Shown: piece after piece, positions 6,148-13,835 of the stretch | How the letters are laid out: every line of letters begins with the position of its first letter | How positions within the stretch are numbered: the stretch's first letter is position 1 | Assembly (NCBI GenBank): GCA_050633205.1 | Contig: JBOEGA010000117.1 | Span: 1 to 15,699 of the forward strand | Direction of reading: 5' to 3' | Length of the DNA: 15,699 nucleotides | Source of the DNA: CBDHHC01 sp050633205 | GTDB lineage: Bacteria > Pseudomonadota > Alphaproteobacteria > Rhizobiales > CBDHHC01 | The notes under the pieces: generated by a model | What the model was told of the DNA's origin: nothing | What the model saw: the letters and a program-made list of their open reading frames with translations, nothing else | Database searches by the model: none | Program-made: the position numbers and the translations under genes

Positions 6148-7164
6148 TCAGGATGAGAATGTCTGAGACAGCTGTTTGTAGCTTTTAAGAGAAATATATC
6201 TGTTTAAATGCTTGAGAACAAAGTCAGCATTTTGAAGTTTTGCAAAATACAGAGGTTTTTCATCATCAATTTTTTGTGCGGGATAGATATGCTGTTGCCA
6301 GTCCCTTGCATGAATCGGGTTATAGTAACCTGTATCAGTTGGGAAAAGTGGCAGAACTTCATTGTTTGCCAAAGCAGAAAGCAGGGCAGGTGGCGCACCA
6401 TACTCCTCGGCAATCTCATAATGAGCCCGCATCCGCTCCGTTTCATAAACAATCATAAGGCTGGGCCTGCCTGCAGCGTTGAACATAAGCACACCTGGAG
6501 GCTGACTGTTGACATAATATTCTACGATATCCTGCTGATTTCTGTGCTCTTCAAAAAGAAGCTGAAAAACAGCATGTGTCAGGAACCTTGCTTCCTGCAG
6601 AGAAAAGGCGAGTTTAAAAGATTGAGTTTTATCAGCTATATATTCGTTGGTATGTTTTTTTATAACTTCCCGTAATTTATCAATGTTATCAGCAGCATCC
6701 TGCTTGAGTATAAAGTTATCTATAATTTTCTCATTAAATGCTTCAATGGCTATTGCCTGATCTGCCTGTCCAGTCAGCATGATCTTTTTCATCGGATGGT
6801 TTTTGAGTTCGCGGCACAGCTCTATGCCGTCCTTGGCTGGCATTGAGTAGTCAACAATCGCGACCGAAATTTCATCAAACCGTTCAGGTGACTGAAGAAT
6901 ATTAAACCAGTAAGTGGACCTGATTTTAATAAACAGGTCTCCCTGATCATTTGCATCCATATCATGGGCATTACTATGGGCTGAAAAAAAATTACCAATC
7001 TCCAGCTTTTCTGTTCCCACGGAATCAATATGGCGGGTTGCTTTTTCTACATTATTGAAGCTTTTACAAAGTGTATTGTCACCAAGGTTATAGTTAAGAC
7101 TGTCCAGCAGCTCCTGATCATCATCAATTATTATTGTTGTCGTCGGATAAAAGAAGGGGTGCAT
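6148..7164 (-). CDS. response-regulator-like receiver protein with unknown output region
   Basis: 338 residues. The receiver domain shows its phosphorylation site: acidic residues D14-D16 (IIIDDDQ), phospho-acceptor D105 (VAIVDYSMPAKDG), T131 (MLTGQA) and K154 (FILKQD). The distance from the acidic cluster to D105 is about 90 residues; receivers usually need about 40, so roughly 45-50 extra residues (about 46-95) are inserted between strands 2 and 3. The C-terminal half (about 180-338) shows no helix-turn-helix, GGDEF, EAL or kinase motif that I recognise. Signalling by protein-protein contact is possible. No histidine kinase gene is in the window. It is divergent from ppk1 across 409 bases and 54 bases ahead of the sugar dehydrogenase on the same strand; co-transcription is possible. 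ATG at 7164 lacks a strong ribosome binding site. Confidence 0.8.
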   Translation of the reverse strand: MHPFFYPTTTIIIDDDQELLDSLNYNLGDNTLCKSFNNVEKATRHIDSVGTEKLEIGNFFSAHSNAHDMDANDQGDLFIKIRSTYWFNILQSPERFDEISVAIVDYSMPAKDGIELCRELKNHPMKKIMLTGQADQAIAIEAFNEKIIDNFILKQDAADNIDKLREVIKKHTNEYIADKTQSFKLAFSLQEARFLTHAVFQLLFEEHRNQQDIVEYYVNSQPPGVLMFNAAGRPSLMIVYETERMRAHYEIAEEYGAPPALLSALANNEVLPLFPTDTGYYNPIHARDWQQHIYPAQKIDDEKPLYFAKLQNADFVLKHLNRYISLKSYKQLSQTFSS

Positions 7165-7573
7165 ATTTTATAGCTCTATAATTACTAATTGGGTTTTATT
7201 TTCCCGAACTTCACTTCTTTAAAAAAAGAATCCTGGGATTGCTATGTGCTATACGTGTTTTATTTTCATAATTTGAAAAAAAATTCACTATATTTTGCGT
7301 TGCGAATATATCGTCATGAGAGCATGTTTTGTTGGTAAATGGAAGATGGAAAGAGTGATTAAGACTAAATTTGAGGCAACTTGTGTTGTATGCCCCCTAT
7401 TTGTAATATTTTGTCCAAAACTGATAAATTTAATAAATTTCATATAGCTTACACAAAAGTGATGAATAATGAATGGTGGTTCCTGACTTTAATATATGGA
7501 ACATTTAGGTAAAACAGATACATCACTTGTCCCGGATCCGGGCATTTATATAAAGTAGGTAGAATATATTCAT
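7165..7573. other. 409-base AT-rich divergent intergenic region
   Basis: This lies between the divergent receiver gene and ppk1. It is clearly AT-rich. It holds the predicted ppk1 promoter and palindrome near its right end. A short symmetric element, TTCTTT-AAAA-AAAGAA, lies at 7215-7230. I see no tRNA, clear small RNA or good coding frame. A promoter for the receiver gene must lie here, but no box pair stands out. Confidence 0.6.
7527..7554 (+). promoter_or_regulatory. predicted ppk1 promoter with internal palindrome
   Basis: TTGTCC (7527-7532) and TATAAA (7549-7554) are 16 bases apart. The perfect palindrome CCCGGATCCGGG (7531-7542) overlaps the end of the -35 box and fills much of the spacer, a position where a bound repressor or MerR-like activator would act. 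Transcription would start near 7561, leaving only about 13 bases before the first ATG at 7574. Confidence 0.5.
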
Positions 7574-9790
7574 ATGGAGCAGGCAAAAGACGACATGGAA
7601 GTTACCCCGCCGGAGGAAGAAAATCATACAGAAATAGCTCTTAGAGAGTGCCCGGAACGTTTTTTCAATCGTGAACTATCATGGCTTGAGTTTAATTACC
7701 GCGTTCTGCAGGAGGCCGGTAACAGAAACCACCCGGTGCTTGAAAGGCTGCGATTCCTCTCAATATCTGCTTCAAATCTTGATGAATTCTATATGGTGCG
7801 TGTCGCAGGGCTGCGTGGGCAGCAGCAGGCCGACATGGATATTTTAAGTCAGGATGGCCTGACACCGACACAGCAGCTTGCAAAAATCGAAAAATTTGTT
7901 GCCGGGCTTACAAAAGATCAGCAAAATCAGTGGAGTGAACTGATGGATGATCTGTCCGGTATTGGCGTGCATATTGTAAATGCCGACAGTTTGAAAAAAA
8001 ATGATGAAAAGTGGCTGGAAGCTCGCTTTTTAAGCCATATCTTTCCTGTACTGACACCCCTGGCTATAGATCCGGCTCACCCGTTTCCTTTTATCCCTAA
8101 CCTGGGCTTTACTTTATGTCTTGAGCTTTACCGCGAGACAGACGGGCGTACTATGAATGCACTTCTGCCATTGCCACCACAGCTTGAGCGGTTCGTACGT
8201 TTACCCGGAAATGGCAAAAAGAACGGTGAGACCGATATAAGGTTTATCCCTATTGAAGATGTTGTTGAGCTGTTTGTTCAACGCCTGTTTCCAGGATTTG
8301 AAGTTCTTGGAAGCGGGGCCTTCAGAATATTACGCGACAGTGATCTGGATATTCAGGAAGAATCAGAGGATCTGGTCCAGTATTTTGAAACAGCACTGAA
8401 AAAGCGCAGAAGAGGGACAGTCATAAGGCTGGAGATTAACCAGCATATGCCGAAGAGCTTACGCAGATTTGTAATCAAGAACCTGGAGATTGCAAATAGC
8501 GAAGTATTCACCCATCCGGGGCTGTTAGGGCTGACTGACATATCAGAGCTTATTGTAAATGAGCTGCCTGAGCATAGATTTACTCCGTTTAATATCAGAT
8601 TTCCGGAACGTATTCGTCAGCATGGCGGGGACTGCTTTGCTGCAATCGATAAAAAGGATATCGTTGTTCATCACCCGTACGAATCCTTTGAAGTCGTTAT
8701 CAGCTTTCTGAAACAGGCCGCCGAAGATCCTGATGTCTTGTCAATTAAGTGGACCTTGTACCGGACCAGTAATAACTCTCCGGTCATTCAGGCTCTGAAA
8801 GAGGCTGCCGAAGCGGGTAAGTCTGTAACAGTTGTTGTTGAACTGCAGGCTCGTTTTGACGAAGAGGCAAATATCAAGTGGGCAAGGGATCTTGAAAGTG
8901 CCGGTGTTCATGTCATCTACGGGGTTCTTAAGCTGAAAACTCATGCCAAGCTTGGCCTGATTGTCAGGCGTGAGGGGAGTGATCTGAAAAGTTACTGCCA
9001 TATTGGTACAGGCAACTATCATCCGATTACAGCGCGTGTTTATACAGACCTTTCCTTTTTCACAACAGATAAGGCTCTAAGTCGCGATGTGGCGCGCGTA
9101 TTTAATTATGTCACAGGATATGCCGCCCCGGTAGAACTGGAGAAAATGGCTGTATCTCCTGATAATCTGAAAATGCGCATCATTTCTCATATCCATGACG
9201 AAATAAAATATGCCAAAGAGGGAAAACCGGCCGCAATCTGGATGAAAATGAATTCTCTTGTGGATACAAGAGTTATCGATGCCTTGTATGATGCAAGTGC
9301 TGCCGGAGTGAAGATAGACTTGATAATTCGAGGTATTTGTTGCCTGAGACCTGGTATACCCGGCCTTTCTGAGAATATTCGTGTGAAAAGTATTGTTGGA
9401 AGGTTTCTTGAACACTCAAGGATATATTGCTTTGGTGCAGGGAAAGGTTTACCGTCCGAAAAAGCACTGGTGTATATTTCTTCTGCAGACATGATGCAGA
9501 GAAATCTGAACCGTAGAGTAGAGGCAATGACGCCAATTGTGAATCCAACAGTGCATGAGCAGATACTGGATCAGATAATGGTTGCTAATCTGAAAGATAA
9601 CCAGCAGAGCTGGTTGATCAAATCTGATGGTTCTGCGGAGAGAATTGAAACTGAAGAAGGCGAAATACCTTTTAATGCGCAGGATTATTTTATGACGAAC
9701 CCTAGTTTGTCTGGACGTGGTGCTGCACTAAAAGAGAATTTCCCTCCAAGATTTACTGCCCGAGCAAGCAATGGTAAGAGCCAGGAGTAG
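7574..9790 (+). CDS. ppk1: polyphosphate kinase 1
   Basis: 738 residues, slightly longer than the usual 690-720. PPK1 makes inorganic polyphosphate from ATP, reversibly, through a phosphohistidine. The N-terminal domain opens with RFFNRELSWLEFNYRVLQEA (about 29-48) and LRFLSISASNLDEFYMVRVAGL. Two phospholipase-D-like domains follow. H457 in KTHAKLGLI corresponds to the phosphorylated histidine of E. coli PPK (H435), and H614 in FLEHSRIYCF to its second essential histidine (H592). SYCHIGTGNYHP (about 473-484) and MNRRVE-like RNLNRRVEAMTPI near the end are also typical. ppx follows 21 bases downstream, so both enzymes of polyphosphate turnover are probably co-transcribed. The start at 7574 is the longest reading with AGGTAG upstream. 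ATG at 7595 is an alternative that would better suit a transcript start near 7561; nothing conserved is lost with it. Confidence 0.96.
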   Translation: MEQAKDDMEVTPPEEENHTEIALRECPERFFNRELSWLEFNYRVLQEAGNRNHPVLERLRFLSISASNLDEFYMVRVAGLRGQQQADMDILSQDGLTPTQQLAKIEKFVAGLTKDQQNQWSELMDDLSGIGVHIVNADSLKKNDEKWLEARFLSHIFPVLTPLAIDPAHPFPFIPNLGFTLCLELYRETDGRTMNALLPLPPQLERFVRLPGNGKKNGETDIRFIPIEDVVELFVQRLFPGFEVLGSGAFRILRDSDLDIQEESEDLVQYFETALKKRRRGTVIRLEINQHMPKSLRRFVIKNLEIANSEVFTHPGLLGLTDISELIVNELPEHRFTPFNIRFPERIRQHGGDCFAAIDKKDIVVHHPYESFEVVISFLKQAAEDPDVLSIKWTLYRTSNNSPVIQALKEAAEAGKSVTVVVELQARFDEEANIKWARDLESAGVHVIYGVLKLKTHAKLGLIVRREGSDLKSYCHIGTGNYHPITARVYTDLSFFTTDKALSRDVARVFNYVTGYAAPVELEKMAVSPDNLKMRIISHIHDEIKYAKEGKPAAIWMKMNSLVDTRVIDALYDASAAGVKIDLIIRGICCLRPGIPGLSENIRVKSIVGRFLEHSRIYCFGAGKGLPSEKALVYISSADMMQRNLNRRVEAMTPIVNPTVHEQILDQIMVANLKDNQQSWLIKSDGSAERIETEEGEIPFNAQDYFMTNPSLSGRGAALKENFPPRFTARASNGKSQE

Positions 9791-9811
9791 TTCTGGTTCG
9801 TTATAAGATTT

Positions 9812-11332
9812 ATGAATAGCTTTATTACGCCTCTGGGGCGTCTTCTGGATTCAGAGCCTATCTCTGTTATTGATATCGGATCAAACTCGGTACGGCTGGT
9901 TGTATATGAGGGCGCCCGGCGAAGTCCGGCAATCCTCTTTAATGAGAAAGTTGCCTGCGGCCTTGGGAAATCCATGGCAACCAGCGGTAAGCTGGGGCAG
10001 GAGAGTATGGACAGGGCTCTGGAAGCTCTCAAAAGATTCAGAGCAGTATCCCAGCAGCTCGGTTCCACGACAATAAACGTTATTGCAACCGCTGCAGCCC
10101 GTGAAGCCGCTAACGGAAAATCATTCATTTCAGAAGCTGAAAAGATAATAGGCCATGAAGTCAGTATCTTGTCAGGTAAAGAAGAAGCAAGCTTTGCTGC
10201 TCTGGGTGTAATTTCAGGTATTTATCAGGCAGACGGTATGGTCGCTGATATGGGCGGCGGCAGCCTTGAAATAACCAATGTGGTTGATCAGGAAGTCAGG
10301 GAACTGGATACAGCATCTCTCGGGGCTTTGCGTATGCTTGAGGAATCCGGTGGAGACCTCGCTGAAGCCAATAAGCTGGTTCGGAACAAACTTAAAAAGA
10401 TGGATTGGCTGGGAAAAGGGAAAGGGCGTGCTCTTTACCTTGTCGGTGGAACATGGCGTGCCTTTGCAAGGCTGCATATGGAACAGACCAGCTATTCACT
10501 CAGGTTTGTCCATGATTATAGTCTTACAAAAGCGCGGACACTCAAATTCATACATCTCATGGAACATATCGGGGCCTCGGCACTTGAGGGGATTTCTGAT
10601 ATTCCCAAAGCCCGGCGGGATACGGTCATTTATGGTGCGATAGCACTTAAAGGATTAATTGAGCAAATGGACCCGTCGGAGATTGTATTTTCCGGTTACG
10701 GAGTGCGTGAGGGGGTTTTGTATACGTTGCTTTCCGAGGAAGAACGCTCTCAGGACCCTTTATATGCCGCCTGTCTTGATCTGGCAGTGTTGCGGTCCAG
10801 ATCTCCGCAGAATATGGAAGAGCTGAGTGTCTGGACGGATAAGCTCTTCGAGACAGCCGGTATCAGGGAAGGGGCATATAGCACACGCCTGAGACATGCA
10901 GCCTGTCTTTTATCAGATATTGCCTGGAGAACTCACCCGGATTATCGCGGCACACACAGTATTAATATTATTTCTCAGGGGGCATTTGCAGGGGTGGACC
11001 ATCCCGGTCGTGTGTTCCTGGCGCTGGCTATCTTTTTCCGCCATGAAGGACGTGTTAAAACCGCCAAACTGCCTGAAATTGCCAATATCCTTGATGAAGA
11101 GGATATCGAGATTGCCAGAGTGCTCGGGCTCGCAATCAGAGTGGCTACCCTTGTATCCGCAAATATGCCGGGAATTCTGCCATTTACTCCATTAGTTGTT
11201 GATGACGGAAAACTGGTGCTAAAATTGCCTAAACCTTATACTATTCTGGAAGGTGAGCGGTTGATGACCCGTCTGAACAGTCTGGCTCAGCTGCTGGGAT
11301 GTGTAGCCCGGCTTTCTACCGATGATGAATGA
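9812..11332 (+). CDS. ppx: exopolyphosphatase, Ppx/GppA family
   Basis: 506 residues. Ppx removes terminal phosphates from polyphosphate; related GppA enzymes hydrolyse pppGpp, and some members do both. The actin-like ATPase fold is shown by phosphate-binding loop 1, SVIDIGSNSVRLVVYEG (about 18-34), the segment VIATAAAREAANG (about 89-101), the acidic catalytic region SGKEEASFAALG (about 117-128) and loop 2, VADMGGGSLEITNV (about 142-155). The C-terminal part (from about 310) resembles the helical HD-like domain of Ppx. It begins 21 bases after the ppk1 stop without a strong ribosome binding site, suggesting translational coupling. The pairing with ppk1 favours polyphosphate over pppGpp as the main substrate. 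Confidence 0.93.
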   Translation: MNSFITPLGRLLDSEPISVIDIGSNSVRLVVYEGARRSPAILFNEKVACGLGKSMATSGKLGQESMDRALEALKRFRAVSQQLGSTTINVIATAAAREAANGKSFISEAEKIIGHEVSILSGKEEASFAALGVISGIYQADGMVADMGGGSLEITNVVDQEVRELDTASLGALRMLEESGGDLAEANKLVRNKLKKMDWLGKGKGRALYLVGGTWRAFARLHMEQTSYSLRFVHDYSLTKARTLKFIHLMEHIGASALEGISDIPKARRDTVIYGAIALKGLIEQMDPSEIVFSGYGVREGVLYTLLSEEERSQDPLYAACLDLAVLRSRSPQNMEELSVWTDKLFETAGIREGAYSTRLRHAACLLSDIAWRTHPDYRGTHSINIISQGAFAGVDHPGRVFLALAIFFRHEGRVKTAKLPEIANILDEEDIEIARVLGLAIRVATLVSANMPGILPFTPLVVDDGKLVLKLPKPYTILEGERLMTRLNSLAQLLGCVARLSTDDE

Positions 11333-11443
11333 TTGAAAAGTAACGATTGTTCTTTATTTTTCGGCCAGATTTGTTAGTGGATAGACTCCTGTATGATTTA
11401 TGATATCACTGTCGCATAAAATGCATTAGTGTAATTATGCACG

Positions 11444-11472
11444 TTGTCAGCATTCGCCCGAATCGACATAAT
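11444..11472 (+). promoter_or_regulatory. predicted promoter of the J-domain gene
   Basis: TTGTCA (11444-11449) and CATAAT (11467-11472) are separated by 17 bases, a strong sigma-70 type match. The spacer contains the inverted repeat ATTCG-CC-CGAAT (11452-11463), a possible operator. Transcription would start near 11479, giving a leader of about 70 bases. The rest of the 215-base gap after ppx shows nothing else I can name. Confidence 0.6.
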
Positions 11473-11547
11473 TTGTATTTTTTATGACAGATGGGCATGG
11501 TTTCGGCGTATGAGATGCACGATTACCAGAACTGAAACGAAATAATA

Positions 11548-12438
11548 ATGTCAGAAGATCCGTATAAAGTATTAGGCATAAAGAAGTCCGCAACTGATGA
11601 TGAGATTCGCTCTGCCTACAGGAAGATGGCAAAGGAGTATCACCCTGACCTGAATCCTGGAGACAGTGTTGCCGAAGAGAAGTTTAAGAAGATCTCGGCA
11701 GCATTCCGAGTCCTGGGCGATGCGGAGACAAGAAAGCGTTTCGATCGTGGCGAGATTGATTCAGGTGGTCAGGAAAGACCCGAAGCTCAGTTTTACAGAG
11801 AGTTCGCAGGTGGTCGTGCCGGCCAGGGATTTGGTGATCATTCCAGCTTCAGCGATATTTTTGGGGACCTTTTTGGCAGTGGCAGACAGGGCGGAGGCTT
11901 TGATAATAAGGGAAGTGATCTGAGATATACCCTTGATGTTGAGTTTCTGGAAGCTGCCTGTGGTGCAAAGAAACGCATAAAATTACCTGATGGCGGTACA
12001 CTGGATATGAATGTACCCGCTGGTGTTTCTGATGGCCAGGTCCTGCGCCTGAAAGGTAAGGGAGAAGCCGGAGTTGCAGGTGGCCCGAGAGGGGACGCCC
12101 TTATTGAAATTTCGGTGAAAAGCCACGAGTTTTTTACTCGTGAAGAAGATAATATCCTCATTGACCTGCCGATAACAATCTATGAGGCCGTGCTCGGTGG
12201 AAAAGTGGAAGTACCGACTTTAACAGGGCGGGTTACTCTGACTATTCCAAAAGGTTCCAGCTCCGGTAAGAATCTTCGGCTAAGGGGTAAAGGCATTGAG
12301 AACAAGCGCACTGGAAAAACAGGTGATCAGCTTATCAGTCTCAAAATAGTGCTGCCTGATGAAACAGATACACTGCTGGAAACCATGATGGAGAACTGGC
12401 GGGATAATTATGAGTATGACCCTCGAAGTAAAACCTGA
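11548..12438 (+). CDS. cbpA: CbpA-type J-domain co-chaperone
   Basis: 296 residues. J-domain proteins stimulate the ATPase of DnaK and pass clients to it in the cytosol. Residues 1-70 are a complete J domain with the catalytic HPD at 32-34 (EYHPDLNPGD) and the helix IV segment KFKKISAAFRVLGD. A Gly/Phe-rich linker follows (about 84-120, with DIFGDLFGSGRQGGGF). The cysteine-rich zinc domain of DnaJ is missing, so this is the CbpA or class B type, with two C-terminal beta domains binding clients (LRYTLDVEFLEAACG, LPDGGTLDMNVPAG, DLPITIYEAVLGGKVEVPTL, GSSSGKNLRLRGKG). It has its own promoter and a probable terminator, so it stands apart from ppk1-ppx. There is no good ribosome binding site before the ATG, so low-level or special translation is possible. 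E. coli CbpA also binds DNA; I cannot tell whether this one does. Confidence 0.9.
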   Translation: MSEDPYKVLGIKKSATDDEIRSAYRKMAKEYHPDLNPGDSVAEEKFKKISAAFRVLGDAETRKRFDRGEIDSGGQERPEAQFYREFAGGRAGQGFGDHSSFSDIFGDLFGSGRQGGGFDNKGSDLRYTLDVEFLEAACGAKKRIKLPDGGTLDMNVPAGVSDGQVLRLKGKGEAGVAGGPRGDALIEISVKSHEFFTREEDNILIDLPITIYEAVLGGKVEVPTLTGRVTLTIPKGSSSGKNLRLRGKGIENKRTGKTGDQLISLKIVLPDETDTLLETMMENWRDNYEYDPRSKT

Positions 12439-12455
12439 TTAGTGTTGCTGAAAAT

Positions 12456-12481
12456 TGCCAGTTCACAAAAAGTAACTGGCA
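12456..12481 (+). terminator. likely terminator after the J-domain gene
   Basis: TGCCAGTT (12456-12463) and AACTGGCA (12474-12481) form a perfect eight-pair stem with a 10-base A-rich loop, 17 bases after the stop codon. The following T content is modest (GTTTCAGG), so termination may be partial. Confidence 0.6.
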
Positions 12482-12550
12482 GTTTCAGGAATTACTTGTT
12501 TCCTTCTGACAATGTTGTTTAAACATATCTGATTTACAGAGGGGGCTGTT

Positions 12551-13558
12551 ATGAAAATTCTTGTTACAGGTGCTGCGGGATTTATTGGATTTTATACTGC
12601 CGCAGCTTTACTGAAGCGCGGTGATGAGGTTGTTGGTCTTGACAACCTGAACGACTATTACGAGGTTTCCTTAAAAGAAGCTCGCCTTTCTCAACTTCTC
12701 TCCCATGAAAAATTTGAGTTTAGTAAAACAGATCTTGCCGACAGGGCAGCTATTGAACAACTCTTCGCACAGCATAAATTCGATAAGGTCATTAATCTCG
12801 GTGCACAGGCCGGGGTTCGTTACTCTCTGGAAAATCCCCATGCCTATATGGATTCCAATATTGTTGGCTTTATCAATATACTGGAAGGTTGCAGGCATCA
12901 TGATGTGAAGCATCTGGTTTATGCTTCATCAAGTTCGGTTTACGGGGCCAATACGACCATGCCCTTTTCGGTGAACCATAATGTTGACCATCCGCTAAGC
13001 CTTTATGCAGCCAGTAAAAAATCAAATGAACTGATGGCTCATACCTATGCTCACCTGTATCAGCTTCCGGTTACAGGATTGAGGTTCTTTACGGTTTACG
13101 GGCCATGGGGGCGGCCGGATATGGCGCTGTTCCTGTTTACAAAGAAAATACTTGCAGGTGAGCCTATTGATATTTTCAATAATGGTAATCATGCGAGAGA
13201 TTTTACCTATATCGATGATATTGTCGAAGGCGTATTGCGCACAACAGACCATATTGCGCAGCCTGATCCTGAATGGGATGGTGCAAATCCTGACCCAGCG
13301 ACATCTTCTGCTCCTTACCGGGTTTATAATATCGGCAACAACCAACCGGTCAAGCTGATGGATTTTATCAAGTCCATTGAAAGTGCAATCGGACAGGAAG
13401 CCAAAAAGAATTTTCTGCCAATGCAGCCAGGAGATGTTCTTGAGACATTCGCCGATATTGATGCGCTTGAACGCGACGTAGATTTTTCACCGAAGACGCC
13501 GATTGAGGTAGGGATTCAGCGGTTTGTTGAGTGGTATCGGGGGTATTATGGGGGTTAG
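12551..13558 (+). CDS. UDP-glucuronate 4-epimerase type sugar nucleotide epimerase
   Basis: 335 residues, the normal size for an extended short-chain dehydrogenase. These enzymes invert C4 of UDP-glucuronate to UDP-galacturonate using bound NAD, supplying precursors for LPS or capsule in the cytosol. The Rossmann motif GAAGFIG is at 7-13, with the NAD-binding acid D31 in GLDNLNDYY. The catalytic set is S127/128 (YASSSSVYG), Y152 and K156 (LYAASKK). NLGAQAGVRYSLENPHAY (about 82-99), RFFTVYGPWGRPDMALF and FNNGNHARDFTYIDDI are features I associate with the glucuronate epimerases (CapI/LspL) rather than GalE. AGAGGGGG lies seven bases before the ATG. The substrate is inferred from family resemblance. 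No glycosyltransferase neighbours are in the window. Confidence 0.87.
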   Translation: MKILVTGAAGFIGFYTAAALLKRGDEVVGLDNLNDYYEVSLKEARLSQLLSHEKFEFSKTDLADRAAIEQLFAQHKFDKVINLGAQAGVRYSLENPHAYMDSNIVGFINILEGCRHHDVKHLVYASSSSVYGANTTMPFSVNHNVDHPLSLYAASKKSNELMAHTYAHLYQLPVTGLRFFTVYGPWGRPDMALFLFTKKILAGEPIDIFNNGNHARDFTYIDDIVEGVLRTTDHIAQPDPEWDGANPDPATSSAPYRVYNIGNNQPVKLMDFIKSIESAIGQEAKKNFLPMQPGDVLETFADIDALERDVDFSPKTPIEVGIQRFVEWYRGYYGG

Positions 13559-13599
13559 AACACCGTGCACAAGCGGTAAGGCTGGCATGAACAGTGTGA

Positions 13600-13618
13600 G
13601 CGGGGTTGCAAACCCCGC
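13600..13618. terminator. GC-rich perfect hairpin after the epimerase gene
   Basis: GCGGGGTT and AACCCCGC pair perfectly over eight bases around GCA, 42 bases after the epimerase stop. There is no T-run on either side, so it is either a weak or factor-assisted terminator or a mobile-repeat type element. The remaining bases to 13835 are a non-coding gap becoming steadily AT-rich towards the caspase gene; I see no tRNA or recombinase site. Confidence 0.45.
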
Positions 13619-13835
13619 CCAGAGAAAGTTGCAGCCCGATTAAACCCAACCTATAGGTGGATTATTCATTGCTGAGATATATTTTTAGTGTGTCAGCCAC
13701 TTGTTTAGCCATTGCATCGGGCTTATCGTAATTCGATAGAAATCACATTTGATGTTCGCGACCATCTTGCAAAGTGTGGAATATGTATCTGCACTATACT
13801 CAGATCTTTTGAGATACTTAATTTAGAACTGCTTT

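Noticed and set aside
6136..6152. CCTGA/TCAGG hairpin over the stop codon of the receiver gene as a terminator
   Set aside because: Only five pairs with no T-run after it; too weak, so read-through into the sugar dehydrogenase gene is left open.
7316..7447. A 43-codon plus-strand open frame in the ppk1 upstream region
   Set aside because: No ribosome binding site, AT-driven residue content and no recognisable motif; treated as chance.
12516..12525. Palindrome TGTTTAAACA ahead of the epimerase gene as an operator
   Set aside because: A 10-base AT-rich palindrome is expected by chance in such DNA, and no clear promoter boxes surround it.
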